DNA from: Diprion similis
Lineage: Eukaryota; Arthropoda; Insecta; Hymenoptera; Diprionidae
Direction of reading: 5' to 3'
Assembly: GCF_021155765.1 (NCBI RefSeq)
Contig: NC_060114.1
Span: forward strand, 10,135,001-10,199,000
DNA: 64,000 nucleotides
Shown here in pieces: positions 38,909 to 51,075 of the stretch. The translations under genes and the position numbers were made by a program. The notes below the pieces were generated by a model. The model was not told the DNA's origin, did no database searches, and worked only from the letters and a program-made list of their open reading frames with translations. Position 1 is the first letter of the stretch. The number at the start of each line of letters is the position of its first letter.

Positions 38909-41249
38909 CTGTATCATAAGTAATGGATTGATCATCGGAAGCCAACATGAATCATTTGACAATACAGACTTTTACACTTCCAGCACAGGATTCAGATGCG
39001 GTGAATAGAACTATTTCTTTTTTTTTTTTTCAATTTATCAAATTTTCAAGAGACTGAGATTAGTTGTTTCCGTGCTGATTCATTGTTTACCAAATTAGAA
39101 GAGTTGTTAGATCAGACGATGGTTGTGATAAAATTCGATATCTAGAATCTCGCACATTTGCTGTTCAATCGTTTGATTACAAGCGTAATATTTTCGTAGG
39201 ATTTCATTTGTAGACCATAACTTTGAAGGTATAAGCTAACTAAGTTTGACTTGAACAAAACTAAGTCCAAATTCTTCATGTGAATCAATTTTTACACGTA
39301 TAAAATCCGGTTTGCTTGGTATTATCATACATTTCATGGATATCAAAGGTAAATTCTTGATATAAGTATGATTATGATTGAATCATTTTATACCCTGAGC
39401 ACAAGAACATCTTTTTATTATTATCAAAAGCAATTGGTCCACAAATTCACCACCATTCGTACGTTGTTCCATCGATTATTAAATAATCCATTCAGTACGA
39501 AAAAATGTAAGAATGAATAAGAAATCTAATACAATTGAAGTACGAATAACTTCCAGTGCAACAATTTTTTTTATATATGTCAACTCATAAGATTAAAAAA
39601 ATTTCGATCAAGTTACATTGCACAACGTTCGATTGTTTAGTCGGAATACAGTCTTAAAGCATGGACAGCAGAAATTAAAATAATCGTAAGTGACTTGAAA
39701 ACTGTCGATGCGTTTATCCATAAGAAAAATTGTTGTACAGCTGGTAGTCGTTTTGCATTCGTAAGCAGATGATTATCAGTTTCCAAAGAAAACGTACCAC
39801 TATAATTGTAAAAATAACTTCCTGTGAAACTTCTTTCTCTGAAAAGTTGTCAAAAAACTATTTTTTTCTGGCCCGTAGTCCGTATTCACGAGGAACAATC
39901 AACCATCACTGACTAACGAAATTTACGCTACTGTAGATTTATCCTAGCAAATATCTTCGAAAGCCTATTTCTACTTATCTTATCAGGCTGATTTTCAAGT
40001 TTAAGTGGAATCCGTCACCAACGCAATTGCTTGGGAAACCTGTAGCAGATCGAACTTAGAAATTATGTAATTATTTATCAGTTTGTTCTTTGTTTTCTTG
40101 TGTAAAGAATCTCTTGTTGTATGAACCTAATCAATATGTGGATAAGTATTATCTCAGTTATTAACTGTACGAGTTGTATCGTCAACGTCGTTTTACACAA
40201 AGCCACATACGAGATGTATCAAACCAGATATTGGGTGGTATTATATTCCATGTAGTAATTTCATACTATAATCTAAACCAAGCTAAGGTCAAGCAATCAA
40301 TCGCGTCAATGCAACGGAAATCACGTGACTCTGTCATAAAATATCTCACCCAATTCTGTAGCAAAAATTTTATATCGATAGATCGCACAGAGTCTGGGCA
40401 GTAAAGAGTAGAACTTGGGTCTGATCAAGTTGGCCACCCATGATTTAAATGTTATAATGGTACAATAAATCGAATGCAACTTGCGGAAAATGAACTAAAA
40501 TACATGAATCGTTTATCAAAATTAAATCAAATGCCGTAAATGCTTAGTTACTAGTATATGAACTTTCGTTTTTATCTGCTTGTACATCGGATACCTACGT
40601 TTAAAAATAAGACACGAGCTCAGGTCGAAAGTTGAAGTGAATTTAAACAGTATGATACTGAATAAAATCTAACAGTCGATGATAAAATATAATTCATCCG
40701 TTTAGCTTACAGCCGACAGAAGTATTCGAGGATGGATGAGCCAAATGATGTGTTGCTGTTGTAAAAATCGATCGGATCCCGTCCGACGTAGATCTTGAAA
40801 TTATGGATTGAAAACTGTGGATCACTTGAATGAAAATTATTTACATTGCCGATGCGCGATGATGGCTGTTGCAAATTTTCACTAACTTGACTTAAATTGA
40901 ACGACGTGTAAGAGGAATTCGGACTGAATGCGCGGACGTCTTCTCGTTGAGTGCTGTCTCCTCTTTCCGCTGTTTCCCAGCTTCTCGCTCACTAGTCAAA
41001 ATATCACCGGGTGTATACACGAACACTTGTCTACGTTAATGCTACAGTATTGGTAAATCCTCGGAGAGGGAAGTTACGAAATTCCAGCGAGCACAGCGTC
41101 TTATCAACTTGGCTAATAAATAGTCGAGAGGAAATTTGGAGTAATAGGACGCCGAATTTATGATCCGGAAATATTTTAAGACATCTGTGTACAGACGGAT
41201 GTGTCCTCGTTTACTTCCGTATTGCCAACCTTTTTGTTCCCTTTCACAT

Positions 41250-41288
<39 letters not shown>

Positions 41289-42914
41289 CATTTATTTCTG
41301 AGTGAATAACTTCTTGGAAATAAATTGTTGGAGCTCTACAAGTCATCGCTTGTATTGTAAGTCCTAAAATTAATTTTCGATTTATCTAACCGGAGCTCAA
41401 TTTTCCATTCCAAGATGCTGCAACAAAGTATTCAGAGACAGTTGTAGGTACTAGTTTTTGTTCAGTTCATTCATTTCGCTCCGGTAGAAGGTAATAAAGG
41501 TCGGAGTACGGAAATTTCAGGAATGGCATGAATAATTATTTGTTGTTCTTGTCCCAATTAGCGCAGTTTTTGTTACTACTATTTCAGTTGTCTGTAAATT
41601 TTATCACTGCGTACAGTTCTTGTGACTCGTCGACTCAGTTTTGTCACTGAAGATAGCCTTTCAAATCATGCAATATTTTTTTATTGTATTCCAGTTTGCA
41701 GGTTGGACTCACATTTGTAAGAAATTGTACCTGAATTGCTTTACACTTGTCCCTTATAGTAGTTGAAATTTTGCGATATCGTAGACATGAGAAAATCACA
41801 AATATTGACTGAAAGATTTTGGAGAATTATTCGAACTATAGAAATCATGTGGTTGGAATGTTCGATTTAGTTAACGATTTTTAAAAACTCGTACTTATCA
41901 TAAAACCGGTTTATTTAGTCAGTTGAATTCGTCAAAGTTCGCAGTTTATGGAAAAGAATTAAGTAGTTACTGCAAGCCGACTGGCAAGTGATATACTTTT
42001 TGCAAATCGACTCTAAGCGTTAATTTTCAACCGCGTTCTCTCACTGTCTGAATTAAAAAAAAAATAATAAACGTCGTTTCATACATAATTTGATTTTAAT
42101 TTCAATTTCATTGCTTTGAACATTCCGAGCCTCTGAGCCTGCTTTGAGATATATTAAATTTATAAACCTGCGAAAGGAACAAGTGTAAAAATTAGGCTTA
42201 TTTTAATTGTACCTGACCCCGTTCGCATTTGAATAAGTATGAATGGTGTGAAGAATATTTAATTTTATTTCCATGTCCTTCTACACCAGGATTCAAGAAT
42301 ACAAATGGAATGAAAGGGAAAAATTTAGCAACAAAACATAACAAAGTAATCAAGCACTTCATACTAACTATAACCATGATAAATTTTAACATTCCGATGT
42401 TGCAATTATTTCTTGTATCTGCGCATTCGTCTCCATTTCTTATCATCCTCAATCATTTCGAATTCAAGCATTACTTCGGTTTTTTTTTTTTTTTGAAATA
42501 AGTACAATTGGTTAAATACAACTGTCATGATAAATAATAATTCTTAAGATCAGTGTACAAAAGTTACTGCGTTGCCAGAGTAGCTGGAGTCCAAATGGAC
42601 TTTCAAATATGGAAGCTTTTTTATACTGATATTTCCTCCATCAGCTAGTATTCAAATATTTCTATATTCGGCAAAAGTAATTTCTCCCTCTCGTCATTGG
42701 GAAACTTATTTCTGTTTGATTGTCCAGAAAAGATTTTAATTATTCAAAACTAATGGGTCTAATACATCAGTAAATGGATATAAATTTATACTCAGGTAAC
42801 GATACAGAGTGTGTAAGTCTTCGCGTGAGAACCAGTATTGTGAATTTGTACTGGTACTGAAATGCCTACCGCGACAAGACAGTCGGTGATGAATTCGCAG
42901 CTAAATTGAATGAT
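38909..42914. other. Intergenic or leader-intron sequence between the transporters
   Basis: About 4 kb with no recognisable exon and a T33 tract at 41251-41283. It should contain the promoter and first untranslated exon of the downstream transporter, plus the 3' flank of the upstream one. I could not locate either with confidence. GC-richer sequence at 40720-41060 is the best candidate promoter area. Confidence 0.4.
41251..41283. repeat. Poly-T tract, 33 residues
   Basis: An uninterrupted T run, the longest homopolymer in the window. It could be the reverse of an old retroposon tail, but no retroposon body is seen. Confidence 0.95.
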
Positions 42915-44369
42915 CTACGAGTGAGTCAGACTGATATCCTCTGAAACGGGAATCGTCTTTGCACCCAGCTCTCGCTGAATTTGCTCGAGAGGCTTTCCCT
43001 TCGTCTCAGGGACAATTAACACAACGAATATGACACCGAGTGCGCAAATAAGACCATAGAGCCAGAAGGTAGCGTAGTTGCCAAAGGTGCTAACGAGGTC
43101 GTTGTACGTCCTTGTTACCAGAAAGGTTATTAACCAGTTTAAGGAGCAGGCACTGCTACCAGCGATGCCCTTTATTTGCGGTGAGAACAGCTCGCCAACC
43201 ATCATGAATGGAATTGGCCCGGCACCAAGACCGCAAACGAGAATAAAGAAGCAAACAGATGCCAGCGGAAGCCAGGTGATCGATGAAACGTCGACTCCGA
43301 TGTGCTCCAGGTAGTAAAAAATGCCCAAAGAAAACATGCCTAACGCCATTGCCGCCATTGATCCGAAAAGCAGAACCTTTCGTCCCAGCTTGTCGACTGT
43401 AAGCACGCTGATAAAAGTCGCTACGACCTGAAGAATCCCGACAATGATCGTCGATAGATCCATCGAAATAGAACCGTTTTCACTGAACATAGATCCAGTG
43501 TAAAAAATGATCGCATTGACGCCGCTCATTTGCTTGAAGAACATCAAGCCGTAGGCAATCGACAGGCCCTTTATCGCCACCCTCGTCTTCATTGCACTGA
43601 GAAACGAGCCCCTGTATCGCAGCTCTGCCACCAGGGCCGACTTTCTAGCCTGCAGTTCACGTTCGATGTCATATTTAGGGCCTCGGACTCTGAGAAGACT
43701 GGCTCTGGCCTCTTCTTCTCGACCCTTCATCAAATAGTACGTTGGACTTTCTGGCATGAATGAAAAGACGGTGAAGAAAATCAGCGGAACGACCGCGAAA
43801 GTTATCGATAAATAGTATATCGGTATCAGGGGACTTAGAATGTACGAAATCAGAGTCCCAAAGGTCAGCATTAGTTCGTAAAACGCTCCCAGCCTTCCTC
43901 GGATCGTCATCTCGCCTATTTCTGCGGTGTAAACTGGCACCGCAACGCAGAATCCGCCTCCACTGAAGCCGAGTAGAAACCTTCCGACGCAAAACATGGC
44001 CACCGAGTTCGCCCAGATGACGAATGACCAGCCAATCGTGTAAGGAACGACTAGCATCAGCATGCTGCGCTTTCTCCCGAAAGCGTCCATCATCAGTCCC
44101 ATGGGAATGCAGATTGCCGCTGCTCCCAGATTCGCGATTGAACCAATCCACGAAAAGTCTGAGATGCTCATAGCGATGTTGTACTGTTCGGCTAACTTTT
44201 CACCCGAAGTACCACCCGCGGCTGACCATCCCAAAACTCCTCCCAAACAAAGTGCTCCAAGGGTGGCTGACAATGCAGCGAGGTACTGAGGCAGCTTTTC
44301 CCCTTCAACCACCGACGCTGATCCGTCATTTGACGACAGCGTTGTCTCACCTCTTAACTTCTTTGTCAT
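42915..44369 (-). CDS. Facilitated trehalose transporter Tret1-like, second copy
   Basis: A 484-residue 12-helix sugar porter, paralogue of the gene ending at 37410. It shows the same ordered signatures: GRKRSML (98-104), RGRLGAF (157-163), PESPTYYL (206-213), DKLGRK (326-331), GPIPFMMVGELF (384-395) and PETKGKPLEQ (454-463). The helix-7 motif reads FFKQMSGVNAI, so residue 279 is lysine where its neighbour and the family usually have the first of two glutamines that contact sugar in characterised GLUT-type porters. The ATG at 44369 gives an N-terminus of the same length as the neighbour. The frame stays open for another 89 codons upstream, but that part reads like leader or intron. An acceptor lies at 44412-44413. 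About 170 bp in the middle is almost identical to the neighbouring gene, unlike sequence to its 3' side. Altered substrate use is possible but unproven. Confidence 0.93.
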   Translation of the reverse strand: MTKKLRGETTLSSNDGSASVVEGEKLPQYLAALSATLGALCLGGVLGWSAAGGTSGEKLAEQYNIAMSISDFSWIGSIANLGAAAICIPMGLMMDAFGRKRSMLMLVVPYTIGWSFVIWANSVAMFCVGRFLLGFSGGGFCVAVPVYTAEIGEMTIRGRLGAFYELMLTFGTLISYILSPLIPIYYLSITFAVVPLIFFTVFSFMPESPTYYLMKGREEEARASLLRVRGPKYDIERELQARKSALVAELRYRGSFLSAMKTRVAIKGLSIAYGLMFFKQMSGVNAIIFYTGSMFSENGSISMDLSTIIVGILQVVATFISVLTVDKLGRKVLLFGSMAAMALGMFSLGIFYYLEHIGVDVSSITWLPLASVCFFILVCGLGAGPIPFMMVGELFSPQIKGIAGSSACSLNWLITFLVTRTYNDLVSTFGNYATFWLYGLICALGVIFVVLIVPETKGKPLEQIQRELGAKTIPVSEDISLTHS

Positions 44370-44411
44370 TCTGGCTTCACCTGTTTGATAATGCGATATC
44401 TGCTCAGTCAC
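44370..44411 (-). other. Probable 5'UTR segment of second transporter
   Basis: On the minus strand TTGCAG precedes GTGACTGAGC, giving an acceptor 42 bp before the ATG with a TGCTGAC branch-like word upstream. A position this similar to the neighbouring gene suggests a shared leader intron. Confidence 0.4.
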
Positions 44412-47400
44412 CTGCAAGGTCAAGATGTCAGCAATTCGACATTGGAAAGTCAATATGAAAAGTGAACAATTTACGTATACATATATGTAATATTTATTGA
44501 CAGTAGATACAACGAAGAGGCATAAAACTTCTTCTCGTCTTAACGTATACAATGTATCGTACTTTGCACCTGCAATGGTACAAAGACCATCCACAAGGCA
44601 TGGTCGGGATTGGGAAGCCCTATCAGTTTCCCTCAAGTAATCCGTGAAACGGCCAGGAAGCGATAAATTATAATATCATGGATAGTATAATCATATGACA
44701 GTATATCAATATGAGCTGTCGCTACAGAAACGTACCGATTTGAAGAATGCGGTGCAACGTCCCAGTTTTAGAAGCTTGCAAAGTCGATTCCGTTCCTTTC
44801 CCCGCCGCAAACTGATCACTAGTAATCATCTAACATATACCTGGAGGCGGAACTTGTGAGACTGTAAATTTAGACCGATGTATCCGATGTGCATTGCAGT
44901 GTTTTTAAAAGCATTATTCTGCTAATCTTATCTATCTGATTTCAAGATATTATTTGCATAACTAATGCGCCAAGTGCCGGGCACTGTGCTCACAATCAGT
45001 AAATGCTTACGCGTGACAAAAAAGAAGGGAAAAAATAACAGCCGTAAATACCGTGTAATTTCGCGCGATTCTTATCAAATATGTAATGTCAATAATACGA
45101 TGCTCGTCATGAGTCATTCCAAGATACCATACGCGGTGCAGTCTTAAAGAAGATTAATACTAATATGCACAATAGAGAAAAGTACATCATAAATCTGCCG
45201 AGAGAAATGTGCCGAAGGTCGAAGGCTGAAAGAAATACAGCGTCATAAAGAGCAAGAATTTGGAATAGTACTCATTTGTAAGATCTTATATCGAATCCTA
45301 CTGTAAACTCCCAAGAAATCTAAGCTCAATGTAAACTTTGGTGAAGACCAATGAAAATTCAGCATTTCTTTCAAATTCACGCGAAGAAAACTGACGTTTC
45401 GTAATATTTTTTTGGGTAAAGTTATGTAATCGGAACTGATCATGCAGAGTAGACATTCTATCTTCGACCAACTCAGTACCGTATATGGGCATCGATGGTA
45501 CCATTTGTGGTTATATATTCATTTCCTATGAAAAGAAAAAGAAAAGAAATGTCTGGTCACAAATAGGACAAAGATTTTGGGTCTGCTTTGAGCGCTGTAA
45601 GATTTGATTTTCAAACGATTTTCAAACTGCCAAAGATGACGCGAGTAAAATGATCTGGAAATTCTTATAAAATTTTGCTTCCAGAATGAAGAAAATTTAA
45701 CAATATTTGACAAATTGAATACATTAGGTAAAGAAGTGTGCATTCGGTATTTCGTGCTCTACTTTTGGATGTGCCAAGTATTAGCTTACAACATTTAAAT
45801 TCATGACGTGGCGTGATTGTCTCGGGCGTCTAACTGCTGGCTCTTGATTTCACTGATTCAATTGTTTCTGCATGCACTTTCAGCGTTTCACGAACTCCTC
45901 TCTCCCCAGCTTTCTCCCTCTCTTGCCTTCGATCTCTTTCTGGTTCGCATTTACATTTCAGTTTCATTTCATATGCAGTAAAAAAGCAAAAATTTCTGCT
46001 CGTTCATTTCAAGTATTTTTTATTTTTATTTTTAAGGGGATACGTTTTTCTGATTTTCATTTCAACTCTTTGTCCCTTTCATATCGCTTGGCTATTAACT
46101 AGAAAATTCTGTCGTTTTTAATAATTGCAACTACCATGCGACGCTGTGCAAAGTTTTCATTCCGAAATAAGTCTCGCTTTTTTTTTCTTCCCTTTCTCCT
46201 CGCCCGTGTATATTTCCATTCTTCCAGGAATATCGAGATATACTTTGATAGAAGCAAGTTAAAATTAGTTCGATTCTCAGCTCATTCCCAAGGCAGTACT
46301 TCTAAAAACGTAACTAGAGGAAAAGGAAAACTGTATAAGCTTTTGAAAAAAGCAATATTTTGCTCGAAGCAAATATCTATACGGGGTTAGCCAAAAAAAC
46401 GTTCGTTTCGTTCTTGAGAGCCGAAGAAAATCGAGCTGAACATTCTTTGATATAATTTTTTTTCAATCTTCCAGCAATTTTTTCAAAGCCCGATTTTCAA
46501 GAGCGTGAATCTCAGCAGCAAATGAAGATTTTTCAGATTTTCAAACGTGACACGAAAGGTTTATTCTTCTAGTTTCGAGAAAGGTAAAGTTTCCGCAACT
46601 CAGTCAACGCGTTCGCATTTTATTTACGTTTCAAATTGATTCAATTTTTTTTCTTTACTTTTCGTCCAACCTGTACAATTCATCGAAAGTTCCATGAAGA
46701 ATAAATAAGAGTGTGAAGTGATAAAAAAAAAAAAGAAGAAAGAAATAAAAAAACACTCGGCACTCGATACCCTAGTTTACGTAGCTAAAACGAAACGGCG
46801 AAACGGAACGTTGTCCAATTAGGCGCTACGCCGTTGCAGGGTAGAATAATTCGTGCAATATCGTCTGCCGCGCTCCAAGGGTAATTCAATCTTTGCCTCT
46901 TGCTTCGCCTGGCTCTGCACCAGCTCCGCAGCATCCGTTAACGAGTTCTCCGCAGGATCGAAGACAGTTACAGAATTCCCTCAGCTCTGCTTCATTGCAA
47001 TCCGAGGGCGTCCGACAAACTCGGGGGAAAAATCTACCTACCTTTACCAGATTACTTGATAATGTTATAACCGAGAGATTTCTCGGCGGTAATGTCTGTG
47101 CCCTTAATGCTCCATGTAATCAGAAAAATTGTTGCGAATTTCACGGCATAATTGCACAGGAATACAATTACTTATCCAGAAGCAATGGAAATGAACCTCA
47201 ACGTTCCTCCTAGATTTTCAAGGAGAGACATCGTTGAAATTTTGAATCTAATTCAGACTCTTAATTCCTACGCGATTGTAATTTATTCGAACCAGATATC
47301 TTTTTACAAAAAAATCACCAAATCGAACTCAAAAATTTATAGCTACTGCACCTTGGATGGTAATAACGTTGCAAAAGAATGAAATTGATCTGAGACCTCG

Positions 47401-47958
47401 TGACATGCCAAGCAACACTTACAACGTACCTCAAACCACGGACACCTATAGTTACTAATGTGTAAGTATAATGATATACGTGGAAAATCGGAAATTCGAC
47501 CTGAGGTAGGGAGAAAGTTGGAGGATCTAACGCGGAAATAATGAGGCGTGTAACCACGGCATTCTAGGGAGGTTAGGTTCCGCTATCGAGAACGTACGAA
47601 CATGATCTCACGTGTAAGGGCCATCCATTTCTCCTATCTGTGGCTGGCCTCGCAGACCGACGACCAACTTCTCCTAGCCGCTCAACAGAAGCTGTGCCCA
47701 ATACTCCCCTCGACATAACTACACACCCGGTAGTCGATATTATATACTGACCACAAGCCCAGCTATACGTTCAGCCAGTAAATAATAACGCCCTTAACCG
47801 TCGGCCCTTCATGCGTGGATATACTTCACTTCGTCGTCTGGGTGGAGAAATTGGCCCTCCGATCAATTTCGCGATTTATATGACTATTCGTTCGTTTTTT
47901 GATTACATCGAAGATCGTTTGCGTGATTCTTAGTTTTTTTTTTTTTCTCACGGGGTGC
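44412..47958. other. Non-coding sequence between transporter and P450 loci
   Basis: No recognisable exon. Pyrimidine-rich sequence lies at 45880-46210. GC-richer low-repeat blocks at 46790-47170 and 47570-47880 might be regulatory. Short frames on both strands (up to 106 codons) match no family. Confidence 0.4.
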
Positions 47959-48292
47959 CCTGGTCGATTTTAACGCTGTTGTACGTATCTTCAGATATCA
48001 AAGTCCACGTATCTTGAACGCAAAAACGGGCTTAACAGCCTCATTCTATACACGATTCTGAACAAAAAGACTCCAATGTATTTTTATTTGATACCGTAAT
48101 AAAGAAATGGCACGGAAACTACGGATTTACTATTTTCGTGCCATTTCTTTATTGTTGCATCAAATGAAGATTAATTACACTATTTTTGTTCAGAATTGTG
48201 TTTAGGATAGGACTGTTGAGCTCTTTTTTGCGTTTAAGACACGTGGACTTCGATATCTGGAGATATGTACGTGAACGTCGAAATCAACCAGG
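47959..48292. mobile_element. Near-complete hairpin, probable foldback MITE
   Basis: The left arm starting CCTGGTCGATTTTAACG (47959) pairs with the right arm ending CGTCGAAATCAACCAGG (48292) along about 155 bp, with scattered mismatches. Shared blocks include CTCCAGATATC/CTTCAGATATC, AGTCCACG and TTCTGAACAAAAA. The arms meet in a perfect 17-bp stem (48098-48114 with 48137-48153) and a 22-nt loop. Almost the whole element is arm, so a transcript would be a long double-stranded RNA. No frame and no certain target-site duplication. A MITE is the likeliest reading; a small-RNA hairpin locus is the alternative. Confidence 0.75.
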
Positions 48293-50987
48293 ACTCTCCC
48301 TGTTGATTTGAAAAAAAAGCGATGTGTTCCAACCGCAATACGAAACTTCAGGTTACAAATACAGTCAAACTGCACGTTGAAATATACAGGGTCAATCGTT
48401 CTTTACTTCGGCAACTGAGAGTTACATCATCTGATTTTTTCGAATTGGAAGTAGCATGCACCGAAAATTTCGTCAGTTATATAGTTACTATAAAATTCGT
48501 GTAATACGGTTATCCTCTCAATAACAATTTGAATATTTTTGTATTTACAAGAACGTATAACTTGTGGCGAGGCAGATATAATTCGCCTCTTTGTAGAGTT
48601 TTAACGATTATACTCGAGCTCGGTCTGTTTTTAAATACGCGCGCCCAACAGCCGTGTCAGAAAAACAAAAGACTCGCAAAGCCGAGCTGTTGACAAATCG
48701 CGGCTACGTTCACAGCGCTGCTGTACAGCAGTCTTTCGTCTCGATCGCTACGGAGCAACACGTGATCTGAACAAAAGAAAGTGTAAGAAGCTAGAGAGTG
48801 AGTGCGCGTGTGTCCGAAGATTGAAAACCATCGAAGGATTAGATAAATCAAGGTACGGTGTTGATTCACATCCTGTGTAATTACTACCAAGTCCTCCATG
48901 ATCCTTTTCTCAAAGAAATTTTCCAAACTTCGATTTCCGAGAGCCTCGATGCCGTTCAAACCGCGAGAATAGCTGGTCACGTGATCAAGGTAAGGTTATA
49001 CAATAGAAAACAGCTTTTCTGGCGTCCAATAATACGATTATACGTCGTTATGTTTTGTTAAATTCAGTGAGGTAGACAGGCACTCATTTGTACGAATTAC
49101 GGTTTTGTGTTTAGCTGTCGAGATTTCGCTATTTCGTGTTACAAACTATGCTAGTAAGAATTTAGTGTATGATAATATTCATCGATACGATTACATGATA
49201 CGGTTATTCCGACATTGATTACTTTCGTTTTGTTTACTCGAATTCGTGACTTACATACGACCCCTAACATTAATCAAGCGCTGCAAGACACTCACAATAA
49301 AATATACGCATCACCATAATCGAAAGGAATGGCAATACATACCAGATTTTCTGGTCAAGAGGGGATTCTGGTGTAGGCTCTTGTTTTTTACCTTTCATTT
49401 TCTGAAAGTCCAGAAGGAATTTTGAGATACGAATTCTTGTGGTCAATGATATATACATATATATATTTGAACTATATTTCACAAAATTTTCATACCGAGA
49501 TATTACAAAATGGTGGTTGTAGGCATGACGGCGTGAAAAGTAAGTTTTTTACGGTTTTACGTGGTTTCTGAAGTCATGAATTGTTTCCATTTTGTACGCT
49601 TAACTGCGTTTTTCATTTATTGCAGAAAATTAAGATTGTTAAAAAGTGTGTAGTAACCAACACTAGGAATCCTTCTCAGTACCGGAAAGTTGAGACAGGT
49701 TCCAAAATGTATCAACAGTCGAGTTTCTACTATTATACCTATGTCATTATTATCCCCCCCCCCCCCCCCCCCCCCCGCCACTCGATCGTAAGTACGAGGG
49801 TGGTTATAGTTTGGCAAATCTTCAGCGTAGGAATCTGTCTGACAATACTTGCGAACAACATCCAGTATCCATCAAACGCAATACTTACAGCCATCGTTAT
49901 TATATTGTATTGAACATGTTTGTCAGAATCTTATTGTCACGTAAAACGTTCAGGTCTGAGTAATTTTTACTCACGGACTTTTCGTTACCCCTTCTATTGA
50001 CAAGCGTTGGGAAAATGGTTAGGGTTTAGAGATTGAGCATCAATTTTTGTCTCCAAGTGTGCGAACGAATTATCTGTTACACAAACGTTAACATTCATTA
50101 TTCAAAGTGGGAAGAAAGGAAAATATGAATTTTTAGTCAACGTTTCGATTTTTGTGGTGGGCCCTACTCAAAAGATATATTTATTTCATTTAAACATCTT
50201 GTGAATCCGGAACACGACTAGCAAAGGTTCAAGTTTTTACACCTCACACATCGGCAATACGTATCGTTGGACTATTCAACCGTTTCTTAAATTTGGTTAA
50301 TCAGCTTCTCAGCAGGGCTCTTCAGTTCTCGCCACCAGAGGAAGTTCAAGCGTTCATAGAAATTTCGTACGAGTGACGCACTTTGTATGTCGTTTAATAT
50401 CGTTCATACTCATAGGATTTGGTTATACGAAGGGTTGATTGAATACAAGATGGACACCTTTGTTTATCACTGGTTTGTACGTATATCGATATACATCGCA
50501 AAGTGTATGTCACGTATCTAGTCGTAGAGTCGTTGAAAATTATTGACTGAACTGACAATTCCCACGATGTTAGAAATCTAAAAACTGGTATATTTCGGCT
50601 CTCCGTGCAACGATCGTATTGATACAGGACTTAAATAAAAGTTCTCAAGATCTACTAACGTACAAAACTTATTAAATGTCGAAATACATTGTGAGAAGGG
50701 ACAAATATGTGATAATTTTTTCGCCGGGTTGGCCAAAGTTACCTCACGTGCTGTTGGGTGTTGACCATTTAGAGAGTATTAGGCAGTTGAGAAAAATGAC
50801 CAGAATCTTCGCGCGAAAATTCTGAGATAGGCAGAACATTTCTCGGAAAGTATTATTATGAAGAACAGAAAATAACACTCACACAGTCGATCGTATCGTA
50901 AATCTAATCGCCTTTGAGTTGAAAAAAGCCTCGTTGATTGGAAGCAAATTCATTAAATTTTTACGTCGATGCGATTGTTGAATGTCA
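48293..50987. other. Non-coding sequence 3' of the P450 gene
   Basis: No recognised gene. Sequence at 48600-48860 is GC-richer, with a donor-like AAG/GTACGG at about 48851; another donor-like CAAG/GTAAGG follows at about 48989. This may mark an untranslated or long non-coding transcript on the plus strand, which I cannot confirm. A C23 tract lies at 49754-49776. Confidence 0.35.
49754..49776. repeat. Poly-C tract, 23 residues
   Basis: An uninterrupted C run, unusual in an AT-rich genome and prone to sequencing error and slippage. Confidence 0.95.
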
Positions 50988-50993
50988 TTTTAT
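50988..50993 (-). terminator. Candidate poly-A signal of P450
   Basis: AATAAA on the minus strand, about 83 bp beyond the P450 stop codon. Confidence 0.55.
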
Positions 50994-51075
50994 TTGTAAT
51001 CTATAATACAAAACATAATTGATACCCGTATGTGGGCAGTATTATGCAGTCAATATTGCCTCGTCGGAAAGCTTG

